From the NCBI GenBank assembly GCA_004525355.1, contig SPCK01000100.1, forward strand, positions 1 through 7,309: DNA of 7,309 nucleotides, in the 5' to 3' direction. The position numbers were made by a program, and so were the translations under genes. Below, one piece after another: positions 1 through 6,171 of the stretch (positions are counted from its first letter, which is position 1; every line of letters begins with the position of its first letter). Below the pieces are notes generated by a model. That model was not told the origin of the DNA, did not search any database, and saw only the letters and a list, made by a program, of their open reading frames with translations. This DNA is from Spirochaetales bacterium. GTDB lineage: Bacteria; Spirochaetota; Spirochaetia; Treponematales; UBA12059.

Positions 1-1105
1 CGATTCTGCCCACCAGCCAGACTCCCAGTCCCGCTCCGTCGTGCTTGGTAGTAAAGCGGGGTGTTCCGATCCTGCCGAGCACCGATGGATCGAGCCCGGT
101 CATCGAATCGCTATAGGTCAGTTCATAGCCATCCTCGCGAGCGTGTATTTCCAGGCGGGCGGAGAACGGCAGGCCGCGTTGCTCGCAGGCCTCCGCGCTG
201 TTGGACAGGAGGTTCAGAAAGGCTTCCCTGAGGTAGGTCCGGTCGAAGCTGTGCGCCTCGTCCGGATGCGATCGTATCACGGCCAATGCGTCCTGCGTGA
301 CTCCGCTGAAACGGAGCGCAAGGGATCCCGCTGCCTCGCGCAGCGGAATTTCCGGGTCGATGATCTCGGGCGTCAGTTCTTTGAAGCCGGAAAGCGAGCG
401 TACCCGATCGAACAGGGAGCGCAGGCGGGATGAATCGGCTTCCATCCTGATCGCGGCCTCGGTGGCTTGATCGATGGACAGGCGGTTCGGGGATGCCAGC
501 GACTCGCGCAGCATGTGCGCTGAAATTGCCAGGGAAGCGAGCGGGGTCTTGGCCTGGTGCGCCAGGAACGCCGACGCCTCTCCCCAGCCCTGGAGAGCCT
601 TGAGCTCGGCCATCACGCGCTCGCGGTCCGAAAGCGCGTCCAACATCGTGTCCAGCTCCGACTCGAGCATGCCGAATTCGTCGTTCGTGCCTGTGCTGAA
701 GCGAATGTCGCGCGCCCCCGATCGCAGCTCGCGCAGGCCCGAGCACACCCGCTCCCAACGCGCGGTCACCAGGGATGCGGCCACCATGGATACCGCGAAC
801 GCGGCTGCCGTTCCAGCGGCCAAGAGAAGCGCAATGGCGGCTACCTGCCCGAGTGCGCGGTCTTCTGCGAGTATCGTGCGCCGGGCCGCTTCACGCTTGA
901 GCGGCGCGATAAGCTCGAATACCGTTCCGGGGTCCAGCGGGCCTTGGGCCGCGCGTTCGCCCAGTTCGCGGATCGCCTCGGTCGACTCGGAAACGGATCT
1001 CTGGTCTCCACCCTGCCGCAACGAGAAGGCGAGCACGGCTGCAATGCCGAGCAACGCAGCCGACGAGAGGAAGCTGACCGCGAATACCCGGGTTCGTAAT
1101 TTCAT
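1..1105 (-). CDS. Sensor histidine kinase, membrane-bound, HisKA type (3' end beyond window)
   Basis: The frame is open from an ATG at 1105 to the left edge (368 codons seen, no stop). Seen: a first membrane helix at about residues 8-28, a short extracytoplasmic loop (29-85), a second helix at about 87-112 and a HAMP-like linker (113-165). The phospho-acceptor H-box is AHQAKTPL with His183. The N-box is FLNLLSNSAEA with Asn302. The G1 region is DSMTG (Asp333) and the G2 box is GAGLG at 357-361, preceded by the F-box-like PRFTT. This order defines a two-component kinase that autophosphorylates at His183 and passes phosphate to a response regulator. G1 is degenerate, with Met where DNGxG kinases have Gly, but Asp333 is kept. 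The start has GAGG at 1113-1110, overlapping the TGA stop of the upstream gene, which suggests translational coupling. Ligand and target genes cannot be told. The small sensor loop suggests sensing through the membrane or through the neighbouring secreted protein (inference). Confidence 0.93.
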   Translation of the reverse strand, partial: MKLRTRVFAVSFLSSAALLGIAAVLAFSLRQGGDQRSVSESTEAIRELGERAAQGPLDPGTVFELIAPLKREAARRTILAEDRALGQVAAIALLLAAGTAAAFAVSMVAASLVTARWERVCSGLRELRSGARDIRFSTGTNDEFGMLESELDTMLDALSDRERVMAELKALQGWGEASAFLAHQAKTPLASLAISAHMLRESLASPNRLSIDQATEAAIRMEADSSRLRSLFDRVRSLSGFKELTPEIIDPEIPLREAAGSLALRFSGVTQDALAVIRSHPDEAHSFDRTYLREAFLNLLSNSAEACEQRGLPFSARLEIHAREDGYELTYSDSMTGLDPSVLGRIGTPRFTTKHDGAGLGVWLVGRI

Positions 1106-1111
1106 GTGGCC

Positions 1112-1627
1112 TCAATAATACGGTATCGAGCCGAGTGAGCCTACTTCCCGGAAGCTCGCGGCCGGCTTGTATCCCCAGAGTACCATGGGATCGTATTCAT
1201 CCTCTCCGGGTAATTCAAGCGTGACGCGGCAGCCGAACTCCAGCGGAAAGGCCAGGCCGCTGGTGGGTCCCAGGTGCAGACTGAGGAAGCGCGTAGCGAT
1301 CGCCCACGCAGCGGCCTCGTCCGCCGTACCGTGACGACCTCCGGTATCCGATACGAGTACCTCGTAACCGGTTCCGGTGTACCGGATCTCGCGCCAGGCG
1401 GTCACCGAGAGCGGGCCCGCCCGCGCAAATAACGACAGGCGAACCGGATACGTCGAGCGAACCAGTTCGCGAAGCTCACGGCTTGGCGTGTCCAAAATCT
1501 CCACCGTAGCGTACACGCCGAGCGCGTCACGATGCAGGCGCGCGTCCAGCCCGGGGGCCTCCCTGGCCGGCGCGAGCCCGAGCAAGACGCCGAGGCCCAG
1601 AATGAATCCCTTGAACCAGGTGTCCAC
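1112..1627 (-). CDS. Small secreted DUF4390-like protein, second gene of the kinase operon
   Basis: This is a 171-residue protein. An N-terminal signal peptide covers about residues 1-21, with a hydrophobic core at 8-19 and probable cleavage after LAPA. The mature part is a compact domain. A strand-rich stretch contains LVRSTYPVRLSLFAR, then an EIRYTG strand, a YEVLVSD strand, TADEAAAWA at 101-109, and a C-terminal strand with WGY at 151-153. The order (pairs of strands, aromatic Y, then a T-x-x-E-A helix) resembles DUF4390, a secreted domain of about 170-190 residues often encoded directly before NtrY-like kinases in proteobacteria. The family call is by eye and moderate. The start is GTG (1627-1625) with no convincing Shine-Dalgarno sequence, 12 bases after the upstream TAG, so translation probably depends on coupling. 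It may act in the periplasm as an accessory to the kinase downstream (inference). The catalytic role, if any, is unknown. Confidence 0.82.
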   Translation of the reverse strand: MDTWFKGFILGLGVLLGLAPAREAPGLDARLHRDALGVYATVEILDTPSRELRELVRSTYPVRLSLFARAGPLSVTAWREIRYTGTGYEVLVSDTGGRHGTADEAAAWAIATRFLSLHLGPTSGLAFPLEFGCRVTLELPGEDEYDPMVLWGYKPAASFREVGSLGSIPYY

Positions 1628-1639
1628 GTTCAGGCCACG

Positions 1640-2368
1640 CTACTGATTGGGGTAGCGGCCCGTGTAGCCTGCGCTGGTTACACGGTACATGTCCAGCAGG
1701 CGCTCCTCCTCGGACTTGCCGCTCACGAGTGTCATGATGCCGCCGATGAGGTTGGGGATGGTCCAGGAGACATTGGCCAGGAGGTTCTCCCCGAATTTGT
1801 CCCAGTCGTTGCTGAAGGCGGCGACCGCCGCGTTGACGCCGACGGTGGCCAGCGGTATGGACAGGTTGACGACCGCCCCGGCAATCCGATCTCGCCGCGC
1901 CTGATCCGCGAGGTCCTTCATCACCGCGTAGGCCATGGCCTCCTGCACGACGGGATCGTTCTCGGCGTACACATAGGCATACTTGGTTTTATAGCGATCC
2001 GCGGGGCGGGAGATCATCCCGATACCCAGGCCCGCGAGGAGCGCGCCGGTTCCCGTGGCGCCGACTGAAACGGCCCGGTAGATCATCAGCTCCTCGGGAT
2101 CGGAGAACTGATCCGTATCCGCCGTGAATGCCCAGACTGCGCCCGCGGCGCCGGCCGCGAAGAAAAGGGAGCCGGTAGCGGTCAGTACTATGCCGCCGGT
2201 CTTGTTCCGTCGTTCCTCCGCCTTGAAGAATTCGGTCAGCAGGGGCATGGCGAGCTGGGGTTGCTGCGTTGCCTCGAAAACCTGTTCGGGCAGTCCCGGA
2301 AGTCCCTGGGCTCCGGCGATTGACAGCATCGTCATCAGGATGCAGATAGCGGATAAGTTGCGTTTCAT
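1640..2368 (-). CDS. Exported four-helix membrane protein of unknown family
   Basis: This 242-residue protein is of no family I recognise. Seen: a signal peptide (1-20, basic MKRN start, cleavage likely after AGA). A short charged segment (42-57) follows, then a hydrophobic helix at about 58-82 rich in Gly and Ala, and a second at 99-120. A polar loop with YKTKYAYVYAEND and a charged helix comes next (121-161). Two more hydrophobic helices lie at about 162-186 and 196-216, followed by a charged C-terminal tail with SEEERLLDMYR. The two hairpins of small residues suggest paired helices packing in a membrane. The start is firm: AGGAGG at 2381-2376, seven bases from ATG. It is the first gene of a run that continues into the DUF4390-like gene and the histidine kinase, so it may be part of the same envelope-sensing system (inference). 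No catalytic residues stand out. Confidence 0.85.
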   Translation of the reverse strand: MKRNLSAICILMTMLSIAGAQGLPGLPEQVFEATQQPQLAMPLLTEFFKAEERRNKTGGIVLTATGSLFFAAGAAGAVWAFTADTDQFSDPEELMIYRAVSVGATGTGALLAGLGIGMISRPADRYKTKYAYVYAENDPVVQEAMAYAVMKDLADQARRDRIAGAVVNLSIPLATVGVNAAVAAFSNDWDKFGENLLANVSWTIPNLIGGIMTLVSGKSEEERLLDMYRVTSAGYTGRYPNQ

Positions 2369-2406
2369 AGTGTATCCTCCTCGTGCGATTCTTTGCGCAC
2401 GGAGAT

Positions 2407-2434
2407 AACATAGCAGGAATCATGCCAAGCTCAA
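2407..2434 (-). promoter_or_regulatory. Candidate sigma-70 promoter of the kinase operon
   Basis: On the minus strand, TTGAGC (2434-2429) and TATGTT (2412-2407) are spaced 16 bases apart. The -10 is preceded by TGC, giving an extended -10 (TGnTATnnT). Transcription would start near 2400, leaving a leader of about 30 bases before the ATG at 2368. Each hexamer matches the consensus at four positions, and the extended -10 strengthens the call. Confidence 0.5.
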
Positions 2435-2631
2435 TAAATAGTTGAATGGTAGGTCTAAGTATAGTCACTGTCAAGAAAAAACCAACAGCTATCGGCTCTC
2501 TGCGACGGGAATCTTCCCTGCTGCCAGCGCAGGCACTATCAAAAGGGATAGGTTGGCATATCAATAACGATAGGCGACGAAAGGCGCGCATGCGGGTTTG
2601 CGTGCATGTCGTCCGCCGTACTATTCCGATG

Positions 2632-2637
2632 TATACT
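2632..2637 (+). promoter_or_regulatory. Candidate -10 element for the NlpC/P60 gene
   Basis: TATACT lies 70 bases before the ATG at 2707 and matches the -10 consensus at five of six positions. No acceptable -35 hexamer lies 16-18 bases upstream, so the call is weak. An activator-dependent promoter or a different sigma factor is possible. Confidence 0.25.
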
Positions 2638-2706
2638 CAAGGGTAGCAATCGTTATCCGTCCACGCCGGCAAGGACGCCGACTGGATAGTATGGAGACAC
2701 GGGGCC

Positions 2707-3660
2707 ATGAATTATCGGAACGGTAACAAAGGATTTCGCATTTCTCCCAATACCGCGAATGACAGGATTGCGACAGTATTCCTGCTCCTGCTCGCCGCTT
2801 GTTCGACGGTCTACGGGCAGGATTCGGATACGCAGACGCGCGAGCGGATTCTGTCGATAGCCCTCGGCTTCAGGGGCGTTCCGTACAAGTACGGCGCCGA
2901 ATCACCCGCTGCCTTCGACTGCTCGGGATTCGTGCGCTACGTCTACCGGAAGGCCGCGGGACTCGAACTGCCACGGAGCGCGCGATCGTACATGGCAGCC
3001 GGCAGGGCGGTGGACGTCAAGAACGCCAGGCCGGGTGACGTGTTCGTGTTCGATACGGTCGGCGGGACCGCCAGCCACGTCGCACTGTACGCCGGGGACG
3101 GCAAACTCATACACGCGGTATCGGAAGGCCCGAAAACCGGCGTAATCGTCTCTGATCTGCCCGACCGGTATTGGTCGCCCAGGCTGATTGCCGTCAGATC
3201 CTTCCTGAATCCCGCGGTTTCCGCGCCCGCCCCGACAGTGCCGACCACAGCCGCCGGCTCGTCGGACACAGGCACCGGTATGTCGAGCCCGACACCGCCT
3301 GGCTCGACGGCGACGGCTTCCAGGGACGAGATCATCGCCGACATAGGCATTGGCATACCGGTCATGCGGATGGCCATTGAGGACCCCATACCATCCGTCC
3401 TGGGGACAAGCCTTGCTTTCACGCTTACCAACGATACCGGGAAGAGCGGTGATTTCATTGTGCAGTATTACGTGATCGACGCAAAAACGTTCGCTCTGAG
3501 TGAGCTGTACAAGCAGAAGGTGCGCCTGGCCTCAGGCGCGTCGTTCGGACTGCCAGCATACCGCTTCGAGAAACCGGGCAAGTATCGGATCGTGGTCAAG
3601 GGTGAATGGGGCAGTATTCTAGTGGAGCGCACATTCCTGGTGGAAGCAACAAGCAAATAA
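2707..3660 (+). CDS. Exported NlpC/P60 cell-wall peptidase with C-terminal beta-rich domain
   Basis: This 317-residue protein has three parts. A hydrophobic export signal (about 21-31) ends in LAAC, a good lipobox, so Cys32 may be lipidated; cleavage after VYG at 37 by ordinary signal peptidase is the alternative. An NlpC/P60 domain covers about 45-168, with the nucleophile Cys72 in FDCSGFV, His124 in SHVALYAG and a third polar residue His136 in LIHA; RPGDVFVF (108-115) is also typical. These papain-like enzymes usually hydrolyse peptide bonds in the peptidoglycan stem. A Pro/Thr/Ser-rich linker (169-205) leads to a domain of about 110 residues (206-317) with alternating strands and a KPGKYRIVVKG motif, resembling an immunoglobulin-like fold by eye. 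That domain may position the enzyme at a surface partner (inference). GGAG at 2693-2696 lies ten bases before the ATG, a little far. The 20-residue polar stretch before the hydrophobic core is longer than usual. It diverges from the kinase operon and ends at TAA, converging on the next operon. Confidence 0.93.
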   Translation: MNYRNGNKGFRISPNTANDRIATVFLLLLAACSTVYGQDSDTQTRERILSIALGFRGVPYKYGAESPAAFDCSGFVRYVYRKAAGLELPRSARSYMAAGRAVDVKNARPGDVFVFDTVGGTASHVALYAGDGKLIHAVSEGPKTGVIVSDLPDRYWSPRLIAVRSFLNPAVSAPAPTVPTTAAGSSDTGTGMSSPTPPGSTATASRDEIIADIGIGIPVMRMAIEDPIPSVLGTSLAFTLTNDTGKSGDFIVQYYVIDAKTFALSELYKQKVRLASGASFGLPAYRFEKPGKYRIVVKGEWGSILVERTFLVEATSK

Positions 3661-3753
3661 TACGTCCTTGAAAAAGCGGGAATGCGACTGTGACAGTAGT
3701 ATATCCGGAACCTGTTTACGGCAAAGGCCTTGCGGGGTACGGTCGGCCGGCAA

Positions 3754-3779
3754 GCCAGCCTGCTCCACGGCAGGCTAGC
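3754..3779. terminator. Hairpin in the convergent gap, possible shared terminator
   Basis: AGCCTGC (3757-3763) and GCAGGCT (3770-3776) form a perfect seven-base-pair stem with a six-base loop. Beyond one mismatch, GC pairs with GC (3754-3755 and 3778-3779). It lies between the ends of the plus-strand peptidase gene (3660) and the minus-strand operon (3802), where a two-way terminator is expected. Neither side has a clear U-run, so classical intrinsic termination is unproven. Confidence 0.4.
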
Positions 3780-3801
3780 CTCCTATTCCACGCGAGGTAT
3801 A

Positions 3802-5067
3802 TTATTTATGAAGATTGGCCGCGGCCACGAAAGAGAGGCCGTTTTCAGTGAGGGCTTTCGCCGTCCGATTGCATGCGTCGAATTTATCCAGGAAATTGGT
3901 CTGCATGGCGTCCCATTCACCCGACGATATGACTTCCGCCTTTTCGCGGAAATAGTCGAGGATATCCGAGGGATGGGGCCTGGCGCCGTCAATTTCAGGA
4001 TCCCCGCCCTCGTGCTTGGCGGAAATGTTGGCTACGCTCCTGGCAACTTGTACCAGTTCGTCGCGCCTGTTGTATGGCTGGAGAACGATGCTCTTGAAGG
4101 TCTCGGTGATATGATGCTCGAAGCGGATGTTGTGCTCAAAGCCGAAATCCTTGCGGAATTGCGCACTGATCTCCATCGTCTCGTTGTTGATGGAATTGGA
4201 CCAGTTGAAACCTATCAGCGGTGTTGATCCGTCGTCGCGCGAGAAGAGCTTCGCCGCCATTATCGTCCAGAGCCCGGCGTAGGGATTGTCGTTGCCCATG
4301 AAAACGGAGATCTTGAATTCAATGTCTATACCGAGCTTGTACAGCATGTAGCTCACAAGTACGGTGCCGGGATTGATGACGAGGACCTGCTTTACGCCGT
4401 AGTTCGTATAGTAATAGAGGAACTCATCGACCCACTTGAGCGGGTAATGGTTGGGTTCGCCGATGCCGCCGAAATAGCCCGTGATCGTCGCCGGCCCCCC
4501 GAGATGGATGTTGGAACCGTCGGTTCCCTTGGTGTCGAGGGTTTCCACGTAGGAAGCGCCGATGATGTCCATGCCGGCTGCGATGGCCGCCAGGTCGCCG
4601 TCGGCTTCCTGTTCCTTCATGTTACGTACCTTGATCCATCGCCCGGGCATCAGGGTCTTGTCCTTGATGGCGCGTTTGGCGGCGGCGATCAGCCACGGAA
4701 AATACTGCAATGCGCTGACCTCGAGCGTAACGGCCGAGCCATCCGCGAAGACGGTCGAGTCGGCTTTCGCGCCGAGCACGCCTTTCCGGTAGTCGGCTAC
4801 TTTCACGAATGCGCCCTTATCGCGCTGCTCACGAAGCCAGTTCAAGTCGTCCAGGTATTCAGGCTTCGCGGCTTTCACGCGGGCCAGCAGGTTCGCGGCT
4901 TTGCCCGCCTCGGCCGCTTTGCGGTTGATCTCCTCGGGTGTGCCGTACTTCGCAACCACTTTCAGGAAATCATTGACTGCCCTGCTATCCGGGTTCATGA
5001 GGACGGCATTGATCGCGTCCAGACGGGACTGGGGAATCTTCAAGCTTTCGCGGAGTTTATCGTACAT
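3802..5067 (-). CDS. Uncharacterised 421-residue soluble protein, operon partner of panB
   Basis: I do not recognise the family. The protein has no signal peptide and no membrane helix, so it is probably cytoplasmic. An N-terminal helical, Lys/Ala-rich part (1-85) precedes an alpha/beta body (about 86-360). The body is rich in polar motifs of the kind conserved in enzymes: GRWIKVRNMKEQEADGD (142-158), DTKGTDGSNIHLGG (178-191), GYFGGIGEPNHYP (197-209), VLVINPG (228-234), VFMGNDNPYAG (255-265), GFNWSNSINNETM (286-298), RFEHHITETFK (315-325) and KHEGGD (351-356). Strand-helix alternation would fit a barrel, but this is a guess. Only one Cys (399) was seen, so iron-sulphur radical SAM chemistry is excluded. 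It starts 18 bases after the panB stop with AGGA (5077-5074) six bases before ATG, so the two are almost certainly co-transcribed. A role in keto-acid, one-carbon or pantothenate metabolism is inferred only from that pairing. Confidence 0.9.
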   Translation of the reverse strand: MYDKLRESLKIPQSRLDAINAVLMNPDSRAVNDFLKVVAKYGTPEEINRKAAEAGKAANLLARVKAAKPEYLDDLNWLREQRDKGAFVKVADYRKGVLGAKADSTVFADGSAVTLEVSALQYFPWLIAAAKRAIKDKTLMPGRWIKVRNMKEQEADGDLAAIAAGMDIIGASYVETLDTKGTDGSNIHLGGPATITGYFGGIGEPNHYPLKWVDEFLYYYTNYGVKQVLVINPGTVLVSYMLYKLGIDIEFKISVFMGNDNPYAGLWTIMAAKLFSRDDGSTPLIGFNWSNSINNETMEISAQFRKDFGFEHNIRFEHHITETFKSIVLQPYNRRDELVQVARSVANISAKHEGGDPEIDGARPHPSDILDYFREKAEVISSGEWDAMQTNFLDKFDACNRTAKALTENGLSFVAAANLHK

Positions 5068-5085
5068 TTGTTTTCCTTTCTTCGA

Positions 5086-5955
5086 TCAGCCGAGCGTCTG
5101 TAGGAGCTCGTTGTATTCGTCATCCTTCATGGAGAAGTAATTCTCCGGCTGAGGGAAGGCCTTGGATCCCACTTCGCGTACGTAGCTTTGGAGGCCATTG
5201 AGGATGACTTCGCCCGCGTTGCCGTAGACCTTGGCCATCTTGGGTTTGAATTTGGGATAGAGACCGAACATGTCATGAAAGATCAGGAGCTGCCCATGGG
5301 CGCTGGGACCGGAGCCGAGGCTCATGATGAGGCAGTCCTTGGAGCGTTCGGTGATGAGCTTGCATACGCGGTCGGGAACCATCTCGAGGAGGATCATGAA
5401 GGCGCCTGCTTTTTCCAGGAGTTTCGCGTCATCCACGATTTTCTTGGCCATGGCGGCGCTCTTGCCCTGCACACGGAACCCGCCAAGCATGCTGGCCGAC
5501 TGCGGAGTCAGGCCCAAATGCCCTACGGCGGGGATCCCTGCCGAGACGATCCCGTGGATGCGGTCAGCCATCTCGCCGCCGCCCTCGAGCTTGATGGCGT
5601 CGCAGCCCGCCTCGGCCATGAACCGCCCGGCGTTGCGGATGGCAGTCTCGACGCTCGGTTGGTAGGTCATGTAGGGCATATCGCCAATGATGAAGGTGTT
5701 GGGAGCTCCGCGGCGGACGGCGGCCGCGTGCGGTATCATATCGTCCATCGTGACCGGTAGCGTGCCGTCGTAGCCGAGGATGGTCATGCCCAAGCTGTCG
5801 CCGACGAGGATCATGTCGATGCCTGCCTGTTCTTGAAGGTAGGCGGTCGGATAATCGTAGCAGGTTAGCCAGGAGATTGCCTCGCCGTGCGACGCCTTCT
5901 TGAAAAGATCAGGGAGAGCCAGTTTTTTCTTCTGTTCGGATTTTGGATCGGCCAT
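5086..5955 (-). CDS. panB: 3-methyl-2-oxobutanoate hydroxymethyltransferase (ketopantoate synthesis)
   Basis: PanB transfers a hydroxymethyl group from 5,10-methylene-tetrahydrofolate to 2-oxoisovalerate, giving ketopantoate, the first committed step to pantothenate and coenzyme A. It is a cytoplasmic, Mg-dependent TIM barrel. The 289 residues fit the family (about 260-290). Seen: TCYDYPTA (31-38), VGDSLGM (51-57) with Mg ligand Asp53, GYDGTLPVT (61-69), RRGAP, GDMPYMTY with Asp92, KLEGG (122-126) with Glu124, GHLGLTPQS (145-153), GGFRVQGK (158-165), LLEMVP with the catalytic Glu191, and GQLLIFHDMFG (221-231). Oddity: the loop usually read as GIGAGxxxDGQ is SLGSGPSAHGQ here (212-222), with Ser for Ala and His for Asp. 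The start is supported by AAGGGGA (5967-5961). It leads the two-gene operon with the uncharacterised 421-residue gene. Orthology is firm at family level; action on a related keto acid cannot be excluded. Confidence 0.95.
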   Translation of the reverse strand: MADPKSEQKKKLALPDLFKKASHGEAISWLTCYDYPTAYLQEQAGIDMILVGDSLGMTILGYDGTLPVTMDDMIPHAAAVRRGAPNTFIIGDMPYMTYQPSVETAIRNAGRFMAEAGCDAIKLEGGGEMADRIHGIVSAGIPAVGHLGLTPQSASMLGGFRVQGKSAAMAKKIVDDAKLLEKAGAFMILLEMVPDRVCKLITERSKDCLIMSLGSGPSAHGQLLIFHDMFGLYPKFKPKMAKVYGNAGEVILNGLQSYVREVGSKAFPQPENYFSMKDDEYNELLQTLG

Positions 5956-5981
5956 CTGCGTCCCCTTGGTGTGAATGGTTG

Positions 5982-6003
5982 GATCGCTTGTTGTCCCGCG
6001 ATC
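5982..6003 (-). promoter_or_regulatory. Stem-loop at the 5' end of the panB mRNA
   Basis: GATCGC and GCGATC form a six-base-pair stem with a ten-base loop. On the minus strand it sits almost at the predicted transcription start (about 6005) and before the panB Shine-Dalgarno sequence. It could stabilise the 5' end or take part in control, but a stem this short may be chance. The -35 of the plus-strand promoter candidate lies within the loop. Confidence 0.3.
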
Positions 6004-6019
6004 AGGCCCCCATTATACT
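5991..6019 (+). promoter_or_regulatory. Candidate plus-strand promoter, divergent from panB
   Basis: TTGTCC (5991-5996) and TATACT (6014-6019) are spaced exactly 17 bases apart, with four and five of six consensus matches. The predicted start near 6026 would give a leader of about 290 bases for the patatin gene, or a small RNA ending near 6205. The -10 overlaps the panB -10 by four bases, so the two promoters would compete. Confidence 0.45.
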
Positions 6020-6039
6020 GTGGATCGGATGAGTGCGCA
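6012..6039 (-). promoter_or_regulatory. Candidate panB operon promoter
   Basis: On the minus strand a perfect -10, TATAAT (6017-6012), lies about 57 bases before the panB ATG. The -35 is poor: TGCGCA (6039-6034) at 16-base spacing matches three of six. Transcription would start near 6005, giving a leader of about 50 bases with a short stem-loop. Confidence 0.5.
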
Positions 6040-6109
6040 GAAAAATGATTGGTCCTGGCCATCAAAAAAGCCATGAATTTGGCGCTGTACAAACGTTCGA
6101 AATGTTATT

Positions 6110-6148
6110 CCCGGGTGCCGGCTCTACGTCGCGGAGGGCCGAGACGGG
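6110..6148 (+). ncRNA. GC-rich stem-loop, possible leader element or small RNA
   Basis: CGGCTCT (6119-6125) pairs with AGGGCCG (6135-6141) over seven pairs including one G-U. After an A/G mismatch, two more pairs close a TCG loop. An outer CCCG (6110-6113) and CGGG (6145-6148) can close the structure. It lies between the plus-strand promoter candidate and the terminator-like palindrome. No known RNA family is recognised. Confidence 0.3.
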
Positions 6149-6171
6149 TAGAAAGTGAAGAAGGACCTCTA

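Larger units (their letters stand above)
2369..2706. other. Divergent intergenic region between the kinase operon and the NlpC/P60 gene
   Basis: These 338 bases separate two divergent genes. No convincing gene is present; the short plus-strand reading frame at 2446-2646 has no Shine-Dalgarno sequence or recognisable product. The left part is AT-richer and holds the minus-strand promoter candidate. The right part holds a TATACT element. An 8-base inverted repeat, ATAACGAT at 2564-2571 and ATCGTTAT at 2649-2656, spans most of the right half; it could be chance or a pair of binding sites. No tRNA or strong terminator was seen. Confidence 0.6.

Noticed and set aside
123..758. Minus-strand 211-residue reading frame
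   Set aside because: It lies in another frame of the histidine kinase, which has all kinase motifs in order; this product is low-complexity Arg/Gly/Pro with no domain.
474..1118. Plus-strand reading frames of 214 and 180 residues opposite the kinase
   Set aside because: They are antisense shadows typical of GC-rich coding DNA, with no ribosome binding site or recognisable domain.
1532..2068. Plus-strand 178-residue reading frame
   Set aside because: It is antisense to two better-supported genes that have signal peptides; its composition is unlike a real protein.
2446..2646. Short plus-strand reading frame in the divergent gap
   Set aside because: There is no Shine-Dalgarno sequence, it has a basic low-information sequence, and it overlaps promoter-like elements.
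2564..2656. Inverted 8-base repeat ATAACGAT / ATCGTTAT about 77 bases apart
   Set aside because: It is too short and too widely spaced to distinguish from chance without conservation data.
3721..3752. Short palindromes AAGGCCTT and CGGCCG in the convergent gap
   Set aside because: They are small self-complementary words expected by chance in GC-rich DNA, with no associated U-run.
3730..4227. Plus-strand 165-residue reading frame
   Set aside because: It is antisense to the 421-residue gene and crosses the convergent hairpin; there is no ribosome binding site.
4447..5103. Plus-strand 218-residue reading frame
   Set aside because: It is an antisense shadow of the 421-residue gene, which has a good start and an enzyme-like sequence.
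5188..5760. Plus-strand 190-residue reading frame
   Set aside because: It is antisense to panB, whose motifs are unmistakable.
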